Shown: positions 1 to 7,670, counted from the stretch's first letter. The stretch is 9,054 nucleotides of DNA from Chitinophagales bacterium (GCA_013297585.1 JAAFHG010000094.1:1-9054); one strand, 5' to 3'. Notes: generated by a model not told the origin, from the letters alone. Made by a program: numbers and translations.

Positions 1-2939
1 AACTATTTGCTTCCTTTTTGGCAATACTTTTTATCAGTAATCTATTTGCGCAGCAACGTCAAAAGTTCAACTTCAACAATGGTTGGAAAGTGGCTATTGG
101 CGATACTGTTGGTGCTGAAAAGCCTCACTTTAATGATGCCAATTGGAAAGCTGTAACGCTACCTTATGCATGGAACGAGGACGATGCTTTTAAAGTATCT
201 ATTGATGAGTTGCGAACTGGTATTGCTTGGTATCGTAAACACTTTAGGATAGAGGCTTCTCAAAAAGGGCAAAAAGTATTTCTTGAATTTGAAGGCATCC
301 GTCAAGCTGGTGAATTTTTCTTGAATGGCAAGTCTATTGGCCTTAGCGAAAATGGTGTCATGGCATTTGGTTTTGATATTACTGACGTTGTAAAATTTGG
401 CGAAGACAATATTATTGCTGCCAGAATTGATAACGCTTGGAATTATCATGAAATAGCAAGTAAAAGTGGCTTCCAATGGAACGATAAAAACTTCTATGCG
501 AATTATGGCGGCATTAATAGAAACGTGTTCTTACATATTACCAATCCTGTTTACCAAACTTTGCCACTATATAGCAATCTAGGTACTACAGGTGTATATG
601 TTTATGCCGACAATTTCAATATTCCTCAAAAGTCTGCTACTATTCATACAATATCTCAAATCAAAAATGATACTAAGCAAGAGCAGAATGTCACTTTTGA
701 AGTAGCTATTTTAGACATGTTAGGTGATATTATAAAAGTATTTAAAGGGAGTGCTGTCCAGTTAAAACCTGATGCTATTGGTACTCTTGAAGCGTCATCA
801 AATTTTCGAGAACTTAATTTTTGGTCATGGGGCTACGGTTACTTGTATACAGTTCAAACTGTATTAAAAATTGATAATAGAATTGTTGATGTCGTTAATA
901 CTAAAATTGGCTTTAGAAAAACTGAATTTAAAAATGGCGCACTTTGGTTAAATGATAGAGTGATACAAGTACATGGTTACGCACAACGTACTACTAATGA
1001 ATGGCCAGCGGTAGGTAATGCAGTACCTGCTTGGGTAAGCGATTACAGCAATCAACTAATGGTAGATGGTAATGCCAACTTGGTGCGTTGGATGCACGTA
1101 ACCCCTTGGAAACAAGATGTTGAAAGCTGCGATAGAGTTGGCCTTATGCAAGCCATGCCAGCAGGCGACAGCGAAAAGGATGTTGATGGTAGACGATGGG
1201 AACAACGAAAAGAAGTAATGCGTGATGCCATTATTTACAACCGCAATAACCCGAGTATCATTTTTTATGAGTGTGGTAATAATCAAATAAGTGAAAAGCA
1301 TATGGCTGAAATGAAAGCCATTAGAGATACATACGATGCACATGGTGGTAGAGCCATTGGTTCTAGAAATATGCTAAATAGTAAAGAGGCAGAATACGGT
1401 GGCGAAATGTTGTACATTAATAAAAGCGCAGCTAAGCCTTTATGGCAAATGGAATATTCTCGTGATGAAGGCTTGCGAAAATATTGGGATGCTTTTACAC
1501 CGCCTTACCACAAAGATGGTGATGGCCCATTACATAACAGTCAGGATGCAAGTGCTTACAATAGAAACCAAGATAGCCATGCTATTGAAAATATTGTACG
1601 CTGGTACGAGTATTGGCATGAAAGACCAGGTACAGGTAAAAGAGTAAATGGTGGTGGCGTTAATATTGTATTTAGCGAAAGCAATACACACCATCGTGGC
1701 GCTGAAAATTTTAGACGCAGCGGTGAGGTAGATGCTATGCGCATTATTAAAGATAATTACTACGCTAATAAAATTATGTGGGATGGCTGGGTTGATGTTG
1801 AGCATCCGGGTATTCATATCATAGGCCATTGGAATTATGATAAGTCGGTAGTAAAAGATATTTATGTTATTTCATCTGCTGATAAAGTTGAGCTAAAGAT
1901 TAATGGTAAATCAATGGGCTTTGGTGTACAATCAAACAGATTTTTATACACATTTAACAACATCACTTACCAAGCTGGAACTATTTCTGCTACAGGTTTT
2001 GACAAAAACAATAAAGTCCTTTGTGCCGATACAATTACTACAGCAGGCGAACCATTTGCCATAAAATTAAAAGCTATTACTAGCCTTAAAGGTTTAATAG
2101 CTAATGGGCAAGACCTTGCATTAATTGAGTTTGAAGTGGTGGATGCAAAAGGTAAGCGTTGCCCTACCGCATTAAATACAGTCAACTTTGATATTAGTGG
2201 TAATGGCATTTGGCGGGGCGGTATGGCGCAAGGGCCAGACAATTATATTCTATCAAAACAATTGCCTGTAGAATGTGGTGTAAACAGAGCTTTTGTAAGA
2301 AGTACTAGTCAGGCTGGCAATATTATTATTACTGCAAGTGCTGAAGGATTGAAAAGTAGAAGCTTAACACTTACATCGTTACCTATAGCTGTAACAAATG
2401 GCTTGAGTAAATGGCTGCCTGCTGATGGCTTGTCAAGTAATTTAAAAAGAGGTGCAACACCAATAACGCCTTCTTTTGTTGTATCAAGAAAAGCGCTGAC
2501 TATTGTAAAAGCAACAGCAGGCAGCAATAGCGATAGTGCCTACAAAAGCTATGATGATAATGAGCAAAGCGATTGGGTAAATGATGGCAATGCTACTACC
2601 GCATGGATAGAATATGAGCTTGAAAAAGAAGCGATTATTAGTGAAGTGGCTTTGAAGTTGAATAATTTTAGAACGCGTTTTTATCCATTAAAAATTTATG
2701 TAGATGGTGCGTTGGTATTTAACGGTACTACCACCGCTAACCTTGGGTATTTTACCGCAGCTTGCAAGTCTACAAAAGGTAAAAAAGTACGTATAGAACT
2801 AGCTGGTAATGCTAACATAAAACAAGATAACACGGTAGAAGTAAATGGTAAAAAGCTAGATGATGGTGTAGCAAGAAATGATGCCAATGCAAAAGGTAGA
2901 TTGAGTATTATAGAAGTTGAGATTTATGAGAAATTGTAA
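1..2939 (+). CDS. Secreted glycoside hydrolase family 2 protein (beta-galactosidase/glucuronidase-like), 5' partial
   Basis: Probable exo-acting glycosidase working outside the cytoplasm on a plant or host glycan; the substrate cannot be read from sequence. The frame is open to the left edge: codons from base 3 read LFASFLAILFISNLFA then QQ, the end of a signal peptide, so the TTG at 18 is not the start and the real ATG lies outside. Residues below are counted from that TTG. About 15-180 is the jelly-roll sugar-binding domain (GIAWYRKHF, FLNGKSIG, YGGINRNV). About 185-297 is an Ig-like domain. About 298-600 is the TIM barrel, with the expected nucleophile E479 in PLWQMEYSRDEG. The usual GNE acid/base motif reads ECGNN here (E418, N422). 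DUF4982-like and Ig-like modules follow (about 615-800), then an F5/8C or discoidin-like carbohydrate-binding domain (about 830-973). Family assignment is firm; the reaction is not. No clear terminator follows the stop. Confidence 0.9.
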   Translation, partial: LFASFLAILFISNLFAQQRQKFNFNNGWKVAIGDTVGAEKPHFNDANWKAVTLPYAWNEDDAFKVSIDELRTGIAWYRKHFRIEASQKGQKVFLEFEGIRQAGEFFLNGKSIGLSENGVMAFGFDITDVVKFGEDNIIAARIDNAWNYHEIASKSGFQWNDKNFYANYGGINRNVFLHITNPVYQTLPLYSNLGTTGVYVYADNFNIPQKSATIHTISQIKNDTKQEQNVTFEVAILDMLGDIIKVFKGSAVQLKPDAIGTLEASSNFRELNFWSWGYGYLYTVQTVLKIDNRIVDVVNTKIGFRKTEFKNGALWLNDRVIQVHGYAQRTTNEWPAVGNAVPAWVSDYSNQLMVDGNANLVRWMHVTPWKQDVESCDRVGLMQAMPAGDSEKDVDGRRWEQRKEVMRDAIIYNRNNPSIIFYECGNNQISEKHMAEMKAIRDTYDAHGGRAIGSRNMLNSKEAEYGGEMLYINKSAAKPLWQMEYSRDEGLRKYWDAFTPPYHKDGDGPLHNSQDASAYNRNQDSHAIENIVRWYEYWHERPGTGKRVNGGGVNIVFSESNTHHRGAENFRRSGEVDAMRIIKDNYYANKIMWDGWVDVEHPGIHIIGHWNYDKSVVKDIYVISSADKVELKINGKSMGFGVQSNRFLYTFNNITYQAGTISATGFDKNNKVLCADTITTAGEPFAIKLKAITSLKGLIANGQDLALIEFEVVDAKGKRCPTALNTVNFDISGNGIWRGGMAQGPDNYILSKQLPVECGVNRAFVRSTSQAGNIIITASAEGLKSRSLTLTSLPIAVTNGLSKWLPADGLSSNLKRGATPITPSFVVSRKALTIVKATAGSNSDSAYKSYDDNEQSDWVNDGNATTAWIEYELEKEAIISEVALKLNNFRTRFYPLKIYVDGALVFNGTTTANLGYFTAACKSTKGKKVRIELAGNANIKQDNTVEVNGKKLDDGVARNDANAKGRLSIIEVEIYEKL

Positions 2940-3172
2940 AAGGTATTTAGGTATTGTTTAGCTACAGTATTATTTGAATATGACAATTTGCACAAGCCAC
3001 TTTTTATAAATCGAAAAGGCTTAAAAGGGGCAAACGCATCTAGATTTCCTTAAAGAGTACAGTTTCTAAAAAACTTATCGTCTATTATACACATAATCCT
3101 TTTATTCTTGATTAAGTTGGCAGTTATTTATTGAAATACTTCCAAGAATCATTCTCCTTAGGGTTGGGTTTT

Positions 3173-3190
3173 ATACCGTGCTAACGGTAT
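3173..3190. repeat. Perfect inverted repeat, 7-bp arms, 4-base loop
   Basis: The arms ATACCGT (3173-3179) and ACGGTAT (3184-3190) flank the loop GCTA. It could form a short hairpin in the leader of the propeller gene or serve as a protein-binding site. It is not followed by a T-run, so it is not a typical terminator. Confidence 0.6.
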
Positions 3191-3207
3191 TGTACAGCGT
3201 TGTACAA
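3190..3207. repeat. TTGTACA direct repeat at 10-bp spacing, also an inverted repeat
   Basis: TTGTACA occurs at 3190-3196 and 3200-3206, one helical turn apart. TTGTAC (3190-3195) and GTACAA (3202-3207) also form perfect 6-bp inverted arms. The same-face spacing suits an operator, but no regulator is visible in the window and function is inferred only from the pattern. Confidence 0.5.
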
Positions 3208-3225
3208 ACTGCAATTTCACGCAGT
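3208..3225. repeat. Short inverted repeat ACTGC/GCAGT
   Basis: Five-base arms at 3208-3212 and 3221-3225 enclose eight bases, ending 18 bases before the ATG at 3244. It is weak alone, but it abuts the two preceding repeats, making three adjacent dyads in 53 bases. Confidence 0.4.
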
Positions 3226-3243
3226 AAATAAAACAACCATTAA

Positions 3244-5253
3244 ATGAAACGTAAATTATTGTATGTAGCGTTGTTGCTAAGTACATCAGCTACTAGCCAT
3301 GCACAGTTTGGCAATCTTTTAAAAAAGAAAAAAACAACCGATACACCAGAACAATCTACTACCCCAGCAACTAAAAATGATGAGGTAACAAATACAGTGA
3401 GCGATAACTCACCCTCAAAAACACAAGCTTGGAATATTGGTTTCGATAGAGAAATTAACTGGTTCAATCTTACTAGTTTGGGTACAGTTATCGTTTCTAC
3501 CGATGATGCGCTTTACAGCCTAGACCCTGTAACTGGCAAAGAGAATTGGAAACTCGATCAATTTGCCAAAGTGAGCAAAGCCAATTATAATGGTATTAAA
3601 GGCTCGCCATACATTGCCATATTAGAGGGTAGTGTTTTTAATATGAAGCAAAACATAGTAGATATTAGCCAAGGTAAAGTAGTGTGCAATACTAAAGAAC
3701 TTGGTCTTTCGTACGTTACAAAGCGCTTACCAATACCAAATTTGGGTGCTTTACTATTTGCAGGGCAAAACAATAAAGGTGTCGCTTTAATGCTTGTAAA
3801 CTTACTAAATGGGCAGGCTACTTGGACTATTAATAGCGTATTTGAAAAAATAACTGAGCAAATGGTAGCCGATCCTTTGTATACCAATAACTCAATTATT
3901 ATTGCCACTAACAGACGATTATACAAGCTAGACGCTACAACGGGTGCTTTACAATGGAAAATTGATTACGATACAAAAACAGACATCCCATTAGCTGGTC
4001 AAAAAGTAGTTAGCGATGATAAAGAAAGTACCCAAGCTAACGATGACAGTAAAAAAGCATCTATGAAAGAAACCATGGCTGCGGCAGTATCTACTGTGTT
4101 TGGCAAATTCGTAACACTCAACGATAAAGTGGCTTACTATTATAATACACAAACCATTACAGCCATTGATATTGCAACTGGTAATATTACTTGGCCTAAA
4201 ACCAAGTTAGACGACCCAATTGCCAATGTGTTGTTTGATGACAATGGCATATTGGTGGCTACAGATGATAAAAAATCTGAGCTTATGCTATTTGACTATG
4301 CTACTGGTAATGCAAAGTGGGCAGAGCCTTTAAAAATTGCAGGGCGTATTAGTAGTATTAAACTTACTGGTACTAAACTAGCAGTTGGTGCTGCTAAGCA
4401 AAATGGTAGAAATATGGTAAGCGTAGTAGATATTATTTCTGGCAAATCGCTAACCGCATCACCCTTAAAAGTAGATGGCTTTATTCTAGATTTACGCATC
4501 ATAGACAACGTAGGTTTATTGTACAGAACCAACCAAGAATGCAATATTCTAGACTTAAATACTGGCAAAGAACAATGGCCAAAATCTATCAAATACGCAT
4601 CAGGCGGTTTAGGTTTAGATAAAGGCGACCTAACCTATTTTATTGCCGATAATAGTATTTACGAAGTGAACAATACCAATGGCAATCACAAAGAATTTGC
4701 AAGCAAAAAGTTTGGTAAAGATGAAATTTTCAGAACCATTGAGTTAATGGATAATGGTATTGTGGTTACATCCGATCAAAATGTAGCTATGATAGATTAT
4801 GCTGGAAAGTTAGTATATCATGCATACCACCCAGCACCAGGCATAAGTACGTTTGGTAAAATTATGAACATAGCAGCTATGGGCGTAAGTATGGCTGCTA
4901 GCGCATCAGAGGGTTACCAAGCAGGTGCTTCTGGCTATGGTACAAGCAGCTACAAAAACGGTATGGAACGTGCAGATAGATGGAGTAATGTAGCTAGTGC
5001 TGCTATGAGCGATATGTCAAAACGTTTTAAAGCTAGCGCCAATGCTAAAAATTATAAACTGATACTCACAAAAGTTACAACTACCGACGATAGTGGCGTA
5101 GGCTTAGTTCGTGTAAACAAACAAACGGGCAAAGTAGATGGCAAAGTAGTTTTAGACGATAAAAAACCAGACTATCTGTTTGACGAAATAGATAATATTT
5201 TATTCTATAAAGATGGTAATAAAAAACTAGTGGCTTATAATTTTAGTAAATAG
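3244..5253 (+). CDS. Secreted PQQ-like (BamB-like) beta-propeller repeat protein
   Basis: A 669-residue exported protein. The N-terminus is a clear type I signal peptide (MKRK, hydrophobic core, SHA before Q21), followed by a Lys/Thr/Pro-rich linker to about residue 60. Repeats of the PQQ/WD type, with the pattern LYxLDxxTGxxxW, occur near residues 89-104, 226-241, 305-318, 347-359, 433-445 and 621-635, which indicates a multi-bladed propeller. Two segments interrupt the blades: a charged, Lys/Asp/Ser-rich stretch near 258-290 and an Ala/Ser/Gly/Met-rich stretch near 538-605. The fold resembles BamB and PQQ-dependent dehydrogenases, but I see no cofactor or catalytic residues that would prove an enzyme, so a scaffolding or binding role in the periplasm or outer membrane is more likely. 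It starts at ATG 3244 with an A-rich leader and no Shine-Dalgarno motif. The lipoprotein gene follows after 49 bp. Confidence 0.8.
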   Translation: MKRKLLYVALLLSTSATSHAQFGNLLKKKKTTDTPEQSTTPATKNDEVTNTVSDNSPSKTQAWNIGFDREINWFNLTSLGTVIVSTDDALYSLDPVTGKENWKLDQFAKVSKANYNGIKGSPYIAILEGSVFNMKQNIVDISQGKVVCNTKELGLSYVTKRLPIPNLGALLFAGQNNKGVALMLVNLLNGQATWTINSVFEKITEQMVADPLYTNNSIIIATNRRLYKLDATTGALQWKIDYDTKTDIPLAGQKVVSDDKESTQANDDSKKASMKETMAAAVSTVFGKFVTLNDKVAYYYNTQTITAIDIATGNITWPKTKLDDPIANVLFDDNGILVATDDKKSELMLFDYATGNAKWAEPLKIAGRISSIKLTGTKLAVGAAKQNGRNMVSVVDIISGKSLTASPLKVDGFILDLRIIDNVGLLYRTNQECNILDLNTGKEQWPKSIKYASGGLGLDKGDLTYFIADNSIYEVNNTNGNHKEFASKKFGKDEIFRTIELMDNGIVVTSDQNVAMIDYAGKLVYHAYHPAPGISTFGKIMNIAAMGVSMAASASEGYQAGASGYGTSSYKNGMERADRWSNVASAAMSDMSKRFKASANAKNYKLILTKVTTTDDSGVGLVRVNKQTGKVDGKVVLDDKKPDYLFDEIDNILFYKDGNKKLVAYNFSK

Positions 5254-5302
5254 TCACAAAAAAACATTATGTATAAATTATAAAAATATAATATACAACA
5301 AC

Positions 5303-5752
5303 ATGAAACAATTACTAATAGTTGCTTTTATTGCAACCACCTTATTTGCTTGCACCAAAGATGCGGCTACAACAACCAATGGCAGCAGCACTGCAAGCGG
5401 TGGCAACACCTTTACTTGGGTGGATAATAATGTTACCTATAATTGCGATTCTGCCTACGCTTCTAATCAGTACAAAACCATTTTTGTTTACAAAGGCGCA
5501 AGCACATCTAAATATTTTTTCGAAATTAACCTTACTAGCCTCGCAGTAGCCAATTACCCTTTTACTACAAGTGGCAATGCCTTAGCCTATATAAGGCCAT
5601 CAACTTCTGGTATTTTAACGTCTTTTGCTGGTGCACTTACCGTTACCGCTAATGCCAATAATAAGATAACTGGCACGGGGGTAGCAACCGTAAATTCTAG
5701 TGCCAATGGTGAGCGCATTAATTTCACTTTTACAGATTTGCCAGTAAGGTAA
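5303..5752 (+). CDS. Small lipoprotein of unknown function
   Basis: A 149-residue protein with a textbook lipoprotein signal: MKQ, a hydrophobic core, then the lipobox LFAC with lipidated C17. The next residues, TKDA, hold a lysine followed by one acidic residue, loosely like the K-(D/E) surface-export signal described for Bacteroidota lipoproteins, so surface exposure is possible but not shown. A Thr/Ser/Gly/Asn-rich spacer (about 18-36) leads into a domain with many alternating beta-type residues (TFTWVDNNVTYNC, YFFEINLTSL, GERINFTFTDL), probably an all-beta fold. One further cysteine is at C48. I do not recognise a family. Its position 49 bp after the propeller gene on the same strand, without an evident terminator between, suggests co-transcription. 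The overlapping frame at 5322-5549 is a shadow. Confidence 0.8.
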   Translation: MKQLLIVAFIATTLFACTKDAATTTNGSSTASGGNTFTWVDNNVTYNCDSAYASNQYKTIFVYKGASTSKYFFEINLTSLAVANYPFTTSGNALAYIRPSTSGILTSFAGALTVTANANNKITGTGVATVNSSANGERINFTFTDLPVR

Positions 5753-5776
5753 AAGAGAAATTTTTTGATAACCAGC

Positions 5777-5788
5777 AGTAGTACTACT
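5777..5788. repeat. Perfect 12-bp palindrome
   Basis: AGTAGTACTACT is its own reverse complement and starts 25 bases after the lipoprotein stop. It could form only a 4-bp stem with a 4-base loop and has no downstream T-run, so it is not a credible terminator. Function is unknown. Confidence 0.45.
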
Positions 5789-5859
5789 ATTAAACACTGT
5801 ATGTGTCACACCTCGCATCGGTTATAACTTTATTCAGCTTTTATTAAAGCGTAGTTTTT

Positions 5860-5940
5860 AATACATAGTAACGTAGGTAAGAATTAAGAAAACATAGATA
5901 ATAACTATGTAACTTTTGCTTAACTATCTTGCTATGTATT
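5860..5940. repeat. Nested inverted repeat with four ACATAG/CTATGT copies
   Basis: The outer arms AATACATAG (5860-5868) and CTATGTATT (5932-5940) match over 9 bases and extend inward by a G-T and two A-T pairs. Inside sit ACATAG (5892-5897) and CTATGT (5905-5910) with a 7-base loop. The same hexamer is therefore present four times in 81 bases, two per orientation and arranged symmetrically. This could be a cruciform or RNA structure, or a set of binding half-sites upstream of fumC. The pattern is seen directly; the role is inference. Confidence 0.55.
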
Positions 5941-5968
5941 TATTTTTATCTCATCACTATTCGTGTAT

Positions 5969-5984
5969 CCCGATAGCTATCGGG
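5969..5984. repeat. Perfect 16-bp palindrome CCCGATAGCTATCGGG
   Basis: The sequence is exactly self-complementary and far more GC-rich than its surroundings, lying about 90 bases upstream of the fumC ATG. From memory, near-identical palindromes recur in intergenic DNA of several Bacteroidota genomes, so it is probably a copy of a dispersed repeat. That recollection is unchecked. Confidence 0.6.
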
Positions 5985-6074
5985 GCATGCAATCACTATT
6001 TTAATTCTTCTATTTCATACAATTGCTTCAAATTTGCGTCATATTTTCAAATTATAAATCTCAAATTAATAAAA

Positions 6075-7478
6075 ATGGACTACCGTATTGAGAAAGACAC
6101 CATGGGCGAAGTAAAAGTACCTGCTGATGTGTTGTGGGGCGCACAAACCCAACGCAGTATTGAGAATTTTAAAATTGCACAAGACACCAACAAAATGCCT
6201 AAAGAAATTATTAAGGCATTTGCTTACTTGAAAAAAGCAGCCGCACTTACCAATTTTGATGCAGGTGTTTTATCTCAAGAAAAGTCTGATTTAATTGGTC
6301 AAGTTTGTGACGAAATTTTAGAAGGTAAACTTGATGCGTACTTTCCATTAGTAGTATGGCAAACAGGTAGCGGTACACAAAGCAATATGAACGTAAATGA
6401 AGTAGTTGCTTACCGTGCACACCTTATTAAAGGCGGTGCATTAACTGATAAAGAAAAATTTGTTCATCCAAATGATGATGTTAACAAATCTCAATCTAGC
6501 AACGATACGTTTCCTACAGCAATGCACATTGCAGCCTACAAAATATTAACTGAAGTAACCATTCCCGGTATAGAAAAATTGCGTGACACATTGCAAGCCA
6601 AAAGCAAGCAGTTTATGCATGTGGTAAAAATTGGTCGTACCCATTTTATGGATGCAACACCACTAACTGTAGGGCAAGAATTAAGTGGTTATGTAAGCCA
6701 ATTAAATCACGGTTTAAAGGCTATTAAAAATACACTTGAACATTTAAGTGAACTAGCACTTGGTGGTACTGCTGTGGGTACAGGTATCAATACACCAAAG
6801 GGTTACAGCGAAAACGTAGCCAAGCATATTGCAACATTAACAGGCTTGCCATTTATTACGGCAGAAAACAAATTTGAAGCTTTAGCTGCACACGATGCAG
6901 TTGTAGAAAGTCATGGTGCATTAAAAACGGTAGCTGTGAGCTTAATGAAAATTGCGAATGATATACGCATGCTATCTAGCGGCCCTCGTAGCGGTATTGG
7001 CGAATTATTTATTCCAGATAACGAGCCAGGAAGTTCTATTATGCCAGGTAAAGTAAACCCTACACAATGCGAAGCATTAACCATGATTGCAGCGCAAGTA
7101 ATGGGTAACGATGTGGCGATAAATATTGGCGGTAGTATGGGGCATTTTGAATTGAACGTGTTTAAGCCAATGATGATTTACAACTTCCTACATAGTGCAA
7201 GATTAATAGGCGAAGGTTGTGTATCATTTAACGACAAGTGTGCCGTAGGTATAGAACCATTAGAAGCCAATATTAAAAAACACGTAGATAATAGCTTGAT
7301 GCTAGTAACGGCTTTAAACACCAAAATTGGTTATTATAAAGCTGCTGAAATAGCACAAACAGCCCATAAAAATCACAGTACATTAAAAGAAACTGCTGTG
7401 GCACTTGGCTACTTAACCCCAGAAGAATTTGATGCTTGGGTAGTACCAGTAGAAATGGTTGGTGAATTAAAGCCCTAG
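6075..7478 (+). CDS. fumC: Class II fumarate hydratase (fumarase C)
   Basis: Catalyses reversible hydration of fumarate to L-malate in the TCA cycle; a cytosolic, iron-independent homotetramer in its family. The 467-residue length from ATG 6075 matches the family norm of about 465. Residues counted from this Met: HPNDDVNKSQSSNDTFP substrate-site loop near 135-150, GRTHFMDATPL with H190 (equivalent to E. coli H188), and the signature GSSIMPGKVNP at 319-329 with S320, K326 and N328 (equivalent to the E. coli catalytic S318, K324 and N326). All key residues are intact. The frame is open upstream to about 5916, but that extension lacks similarity, while the protein from MDYRIEKDTMGEV aligns with the usual fumarase start and is preceded by an A-rich stretch typical of Bacteroidota. 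It is transcribed alone and closed by the terminator at 7505-7529. Aspartase and argininosuccinate lyase share the fold but fit less well. Confidence 0.97.
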   Translation: MDYRIEKDTMGEVKVPADVLWGAQTQRSIENFKIAQDTNKMPKEIIKAFAYLKKAAALTNFDAGVLSQEKSDLIGQVCDEILEGKLDAYFPLVVWQTGSGTQSNMNVNEVVAYRAHLIKGGALTDKEKFVHPNDDVNKSQSSNDTFPTAMHIAAYKILTEVTIPGIEKLRDTLQAKSKQFMHVVKIGRTHFMDATPLTVGQELSGYVSQLNHGLKAIKNTLEHLSELALGGTAVGTGINTPKGYSENVAKHIATLTGLPFITAENKFEALAAHDAVVESHGALKTVAVSLMKIANDIRMLSSGPRSGIGELFIPDNEPGSSIMPGKVNPTQCEALTMIAAQVMGNDVAINIGGSMGHFELNVFKPMMIYNFLHSARLIGEGCVSFNDKCAVGIEPLEANIKKHVDNSLMLVTALNTKIGYYKAAEIAQTAHKNHSTLKETAVALGYLTPEEFDAWVVPVEMVGELKP

Positions 7479-7504
7479 CCCTAAAGGGAATTATTATATC
7501 AGAG

Positions 7505-7529
7505 GCCGCTTTAAAAGAGCGGCTTTTTT
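7505..7529 (+). terminator. Intrinsic terminator after fumC
   Basis: GCCGCT (7505-7510) pairs with AGCGGC (7518-7523) around a 7-base loop, followed by six Ts (7524-7529). It lies 26 bases past the fumC stop. The minus-strand reading lacks a T-run, so it appears to serve fumC only. Confidence 0.9.
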
Positions 7530-7603
7530 GTAATTATTTGATAATACTATTAAAAAAAGCTCAAAACATATTACATGCCAAACATATTGCTTATTACAAA
7601 TAA

Positions 7604-7644
7604 ATATTCGCTTTGGCTTTACTTCTCATGAAACAAACGAATAT
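7604..7644 (-). terminator. Candidate hairpin terminator of the restriction gene
   Basis: ATATTCG-C-TTTG (7604-7615) pairs with CAAA-CGAATAT (7634-7644), giving 11 base pairs with one bulged base and an 18-base loop. Read on the minus strand it begins 27 bases past the stop of the Res gene and is followed by the T-rich TTATTTGT. The stem is AT-rich and the loop large, so this is a tentative call. Confidence 0.35.
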
Positions 7645-7670
7645 CCCGAAGAGCCAGAATTACATTAGAG

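Larger units (their letters stand above)
2940..3243. other. Intergenic region, no gene found
   Basis: The 304 bases between the hydrolase and the propeller gene contain no convincing coding sequence, tRNA or strong terminator. The left two thirds are AT-rich and featureless apart from a tandem AGGTATT copy just after the hydrolase stop. The last 70 bases carry the three inverted repeats listed separately. No good match to the Bacteroidota promoter (TTG, about 19 bases, TAnnTTTG) was found, although a promoter for the downstream gene is expected here. Confidence 0.6.
5753..6074. other. Intergenic region, rich in palindromes, no gene found
   Basis: The 322 bases between the lipoprotein and fumC show no convincing coding sequence or RNA gene. 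The fumC frame stays open back to about 5916, but that extension has no family similarity. The stretch holds the palindromes AGTAGTACTACT (5777-5788) and GTGT-C-ACAC (5803-5811), a nested inverted repeat (5860-5940) and a 16-bp palindrome (5969-5984). The fumC promoter should lie here; the best -7-like match, CAAATTTG at 6029-6036, lacks a matching -33 element. Confidence 0.6.

Noticed and set aside
1530..1829. Minus-strand open frames inside the hydrolase gene and similar ones inside the other genes
   Set aside because: They overlap strongly supported genes, have no family resemblance and read as antisense shadows.
2951..2978. Promoter-like TATTATTTG near the end of the hydrolase gene
   Set aside because: The spacing inside the motif is one base too long and no -33 element sits at the proper distance.
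3104..3149. Inverted repeat ATTCTTG/CAAGAAT with a 32-base spacer
   Set aside because: Seven-base arms this far apart are expected by chance in AT-rich DNA, and there is no T-run or other supporting signal.
3120..3180. Short minus-strand reading frame ending GIKPNPKENDSWKYFNK, possibly the tail of a decayed gene
   Set aside because: Only about 18 codons lie between stops, with no start and no recognised family. It may be chance.
3173..3225. Integron attC site or transposon end
   Set aside because: The expected core-site sequences are not present and no integrase, transposase or target duplication is visible.
5278..5291. TTATA-AAAA-TATAA inverted repeat between the propeller and lipoprotein genes
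   Set aside because: It consists only of A and T in a very AT-rich spacer, so it carries little information as a terminator or operator.
6029..6036. CAAATTTG as a -7 promoter element for fumC
   Set aside because: It differs from TAnnTTTG by one base, but no TTG element lies at the right distance upstream, so the promoter call is not supported.
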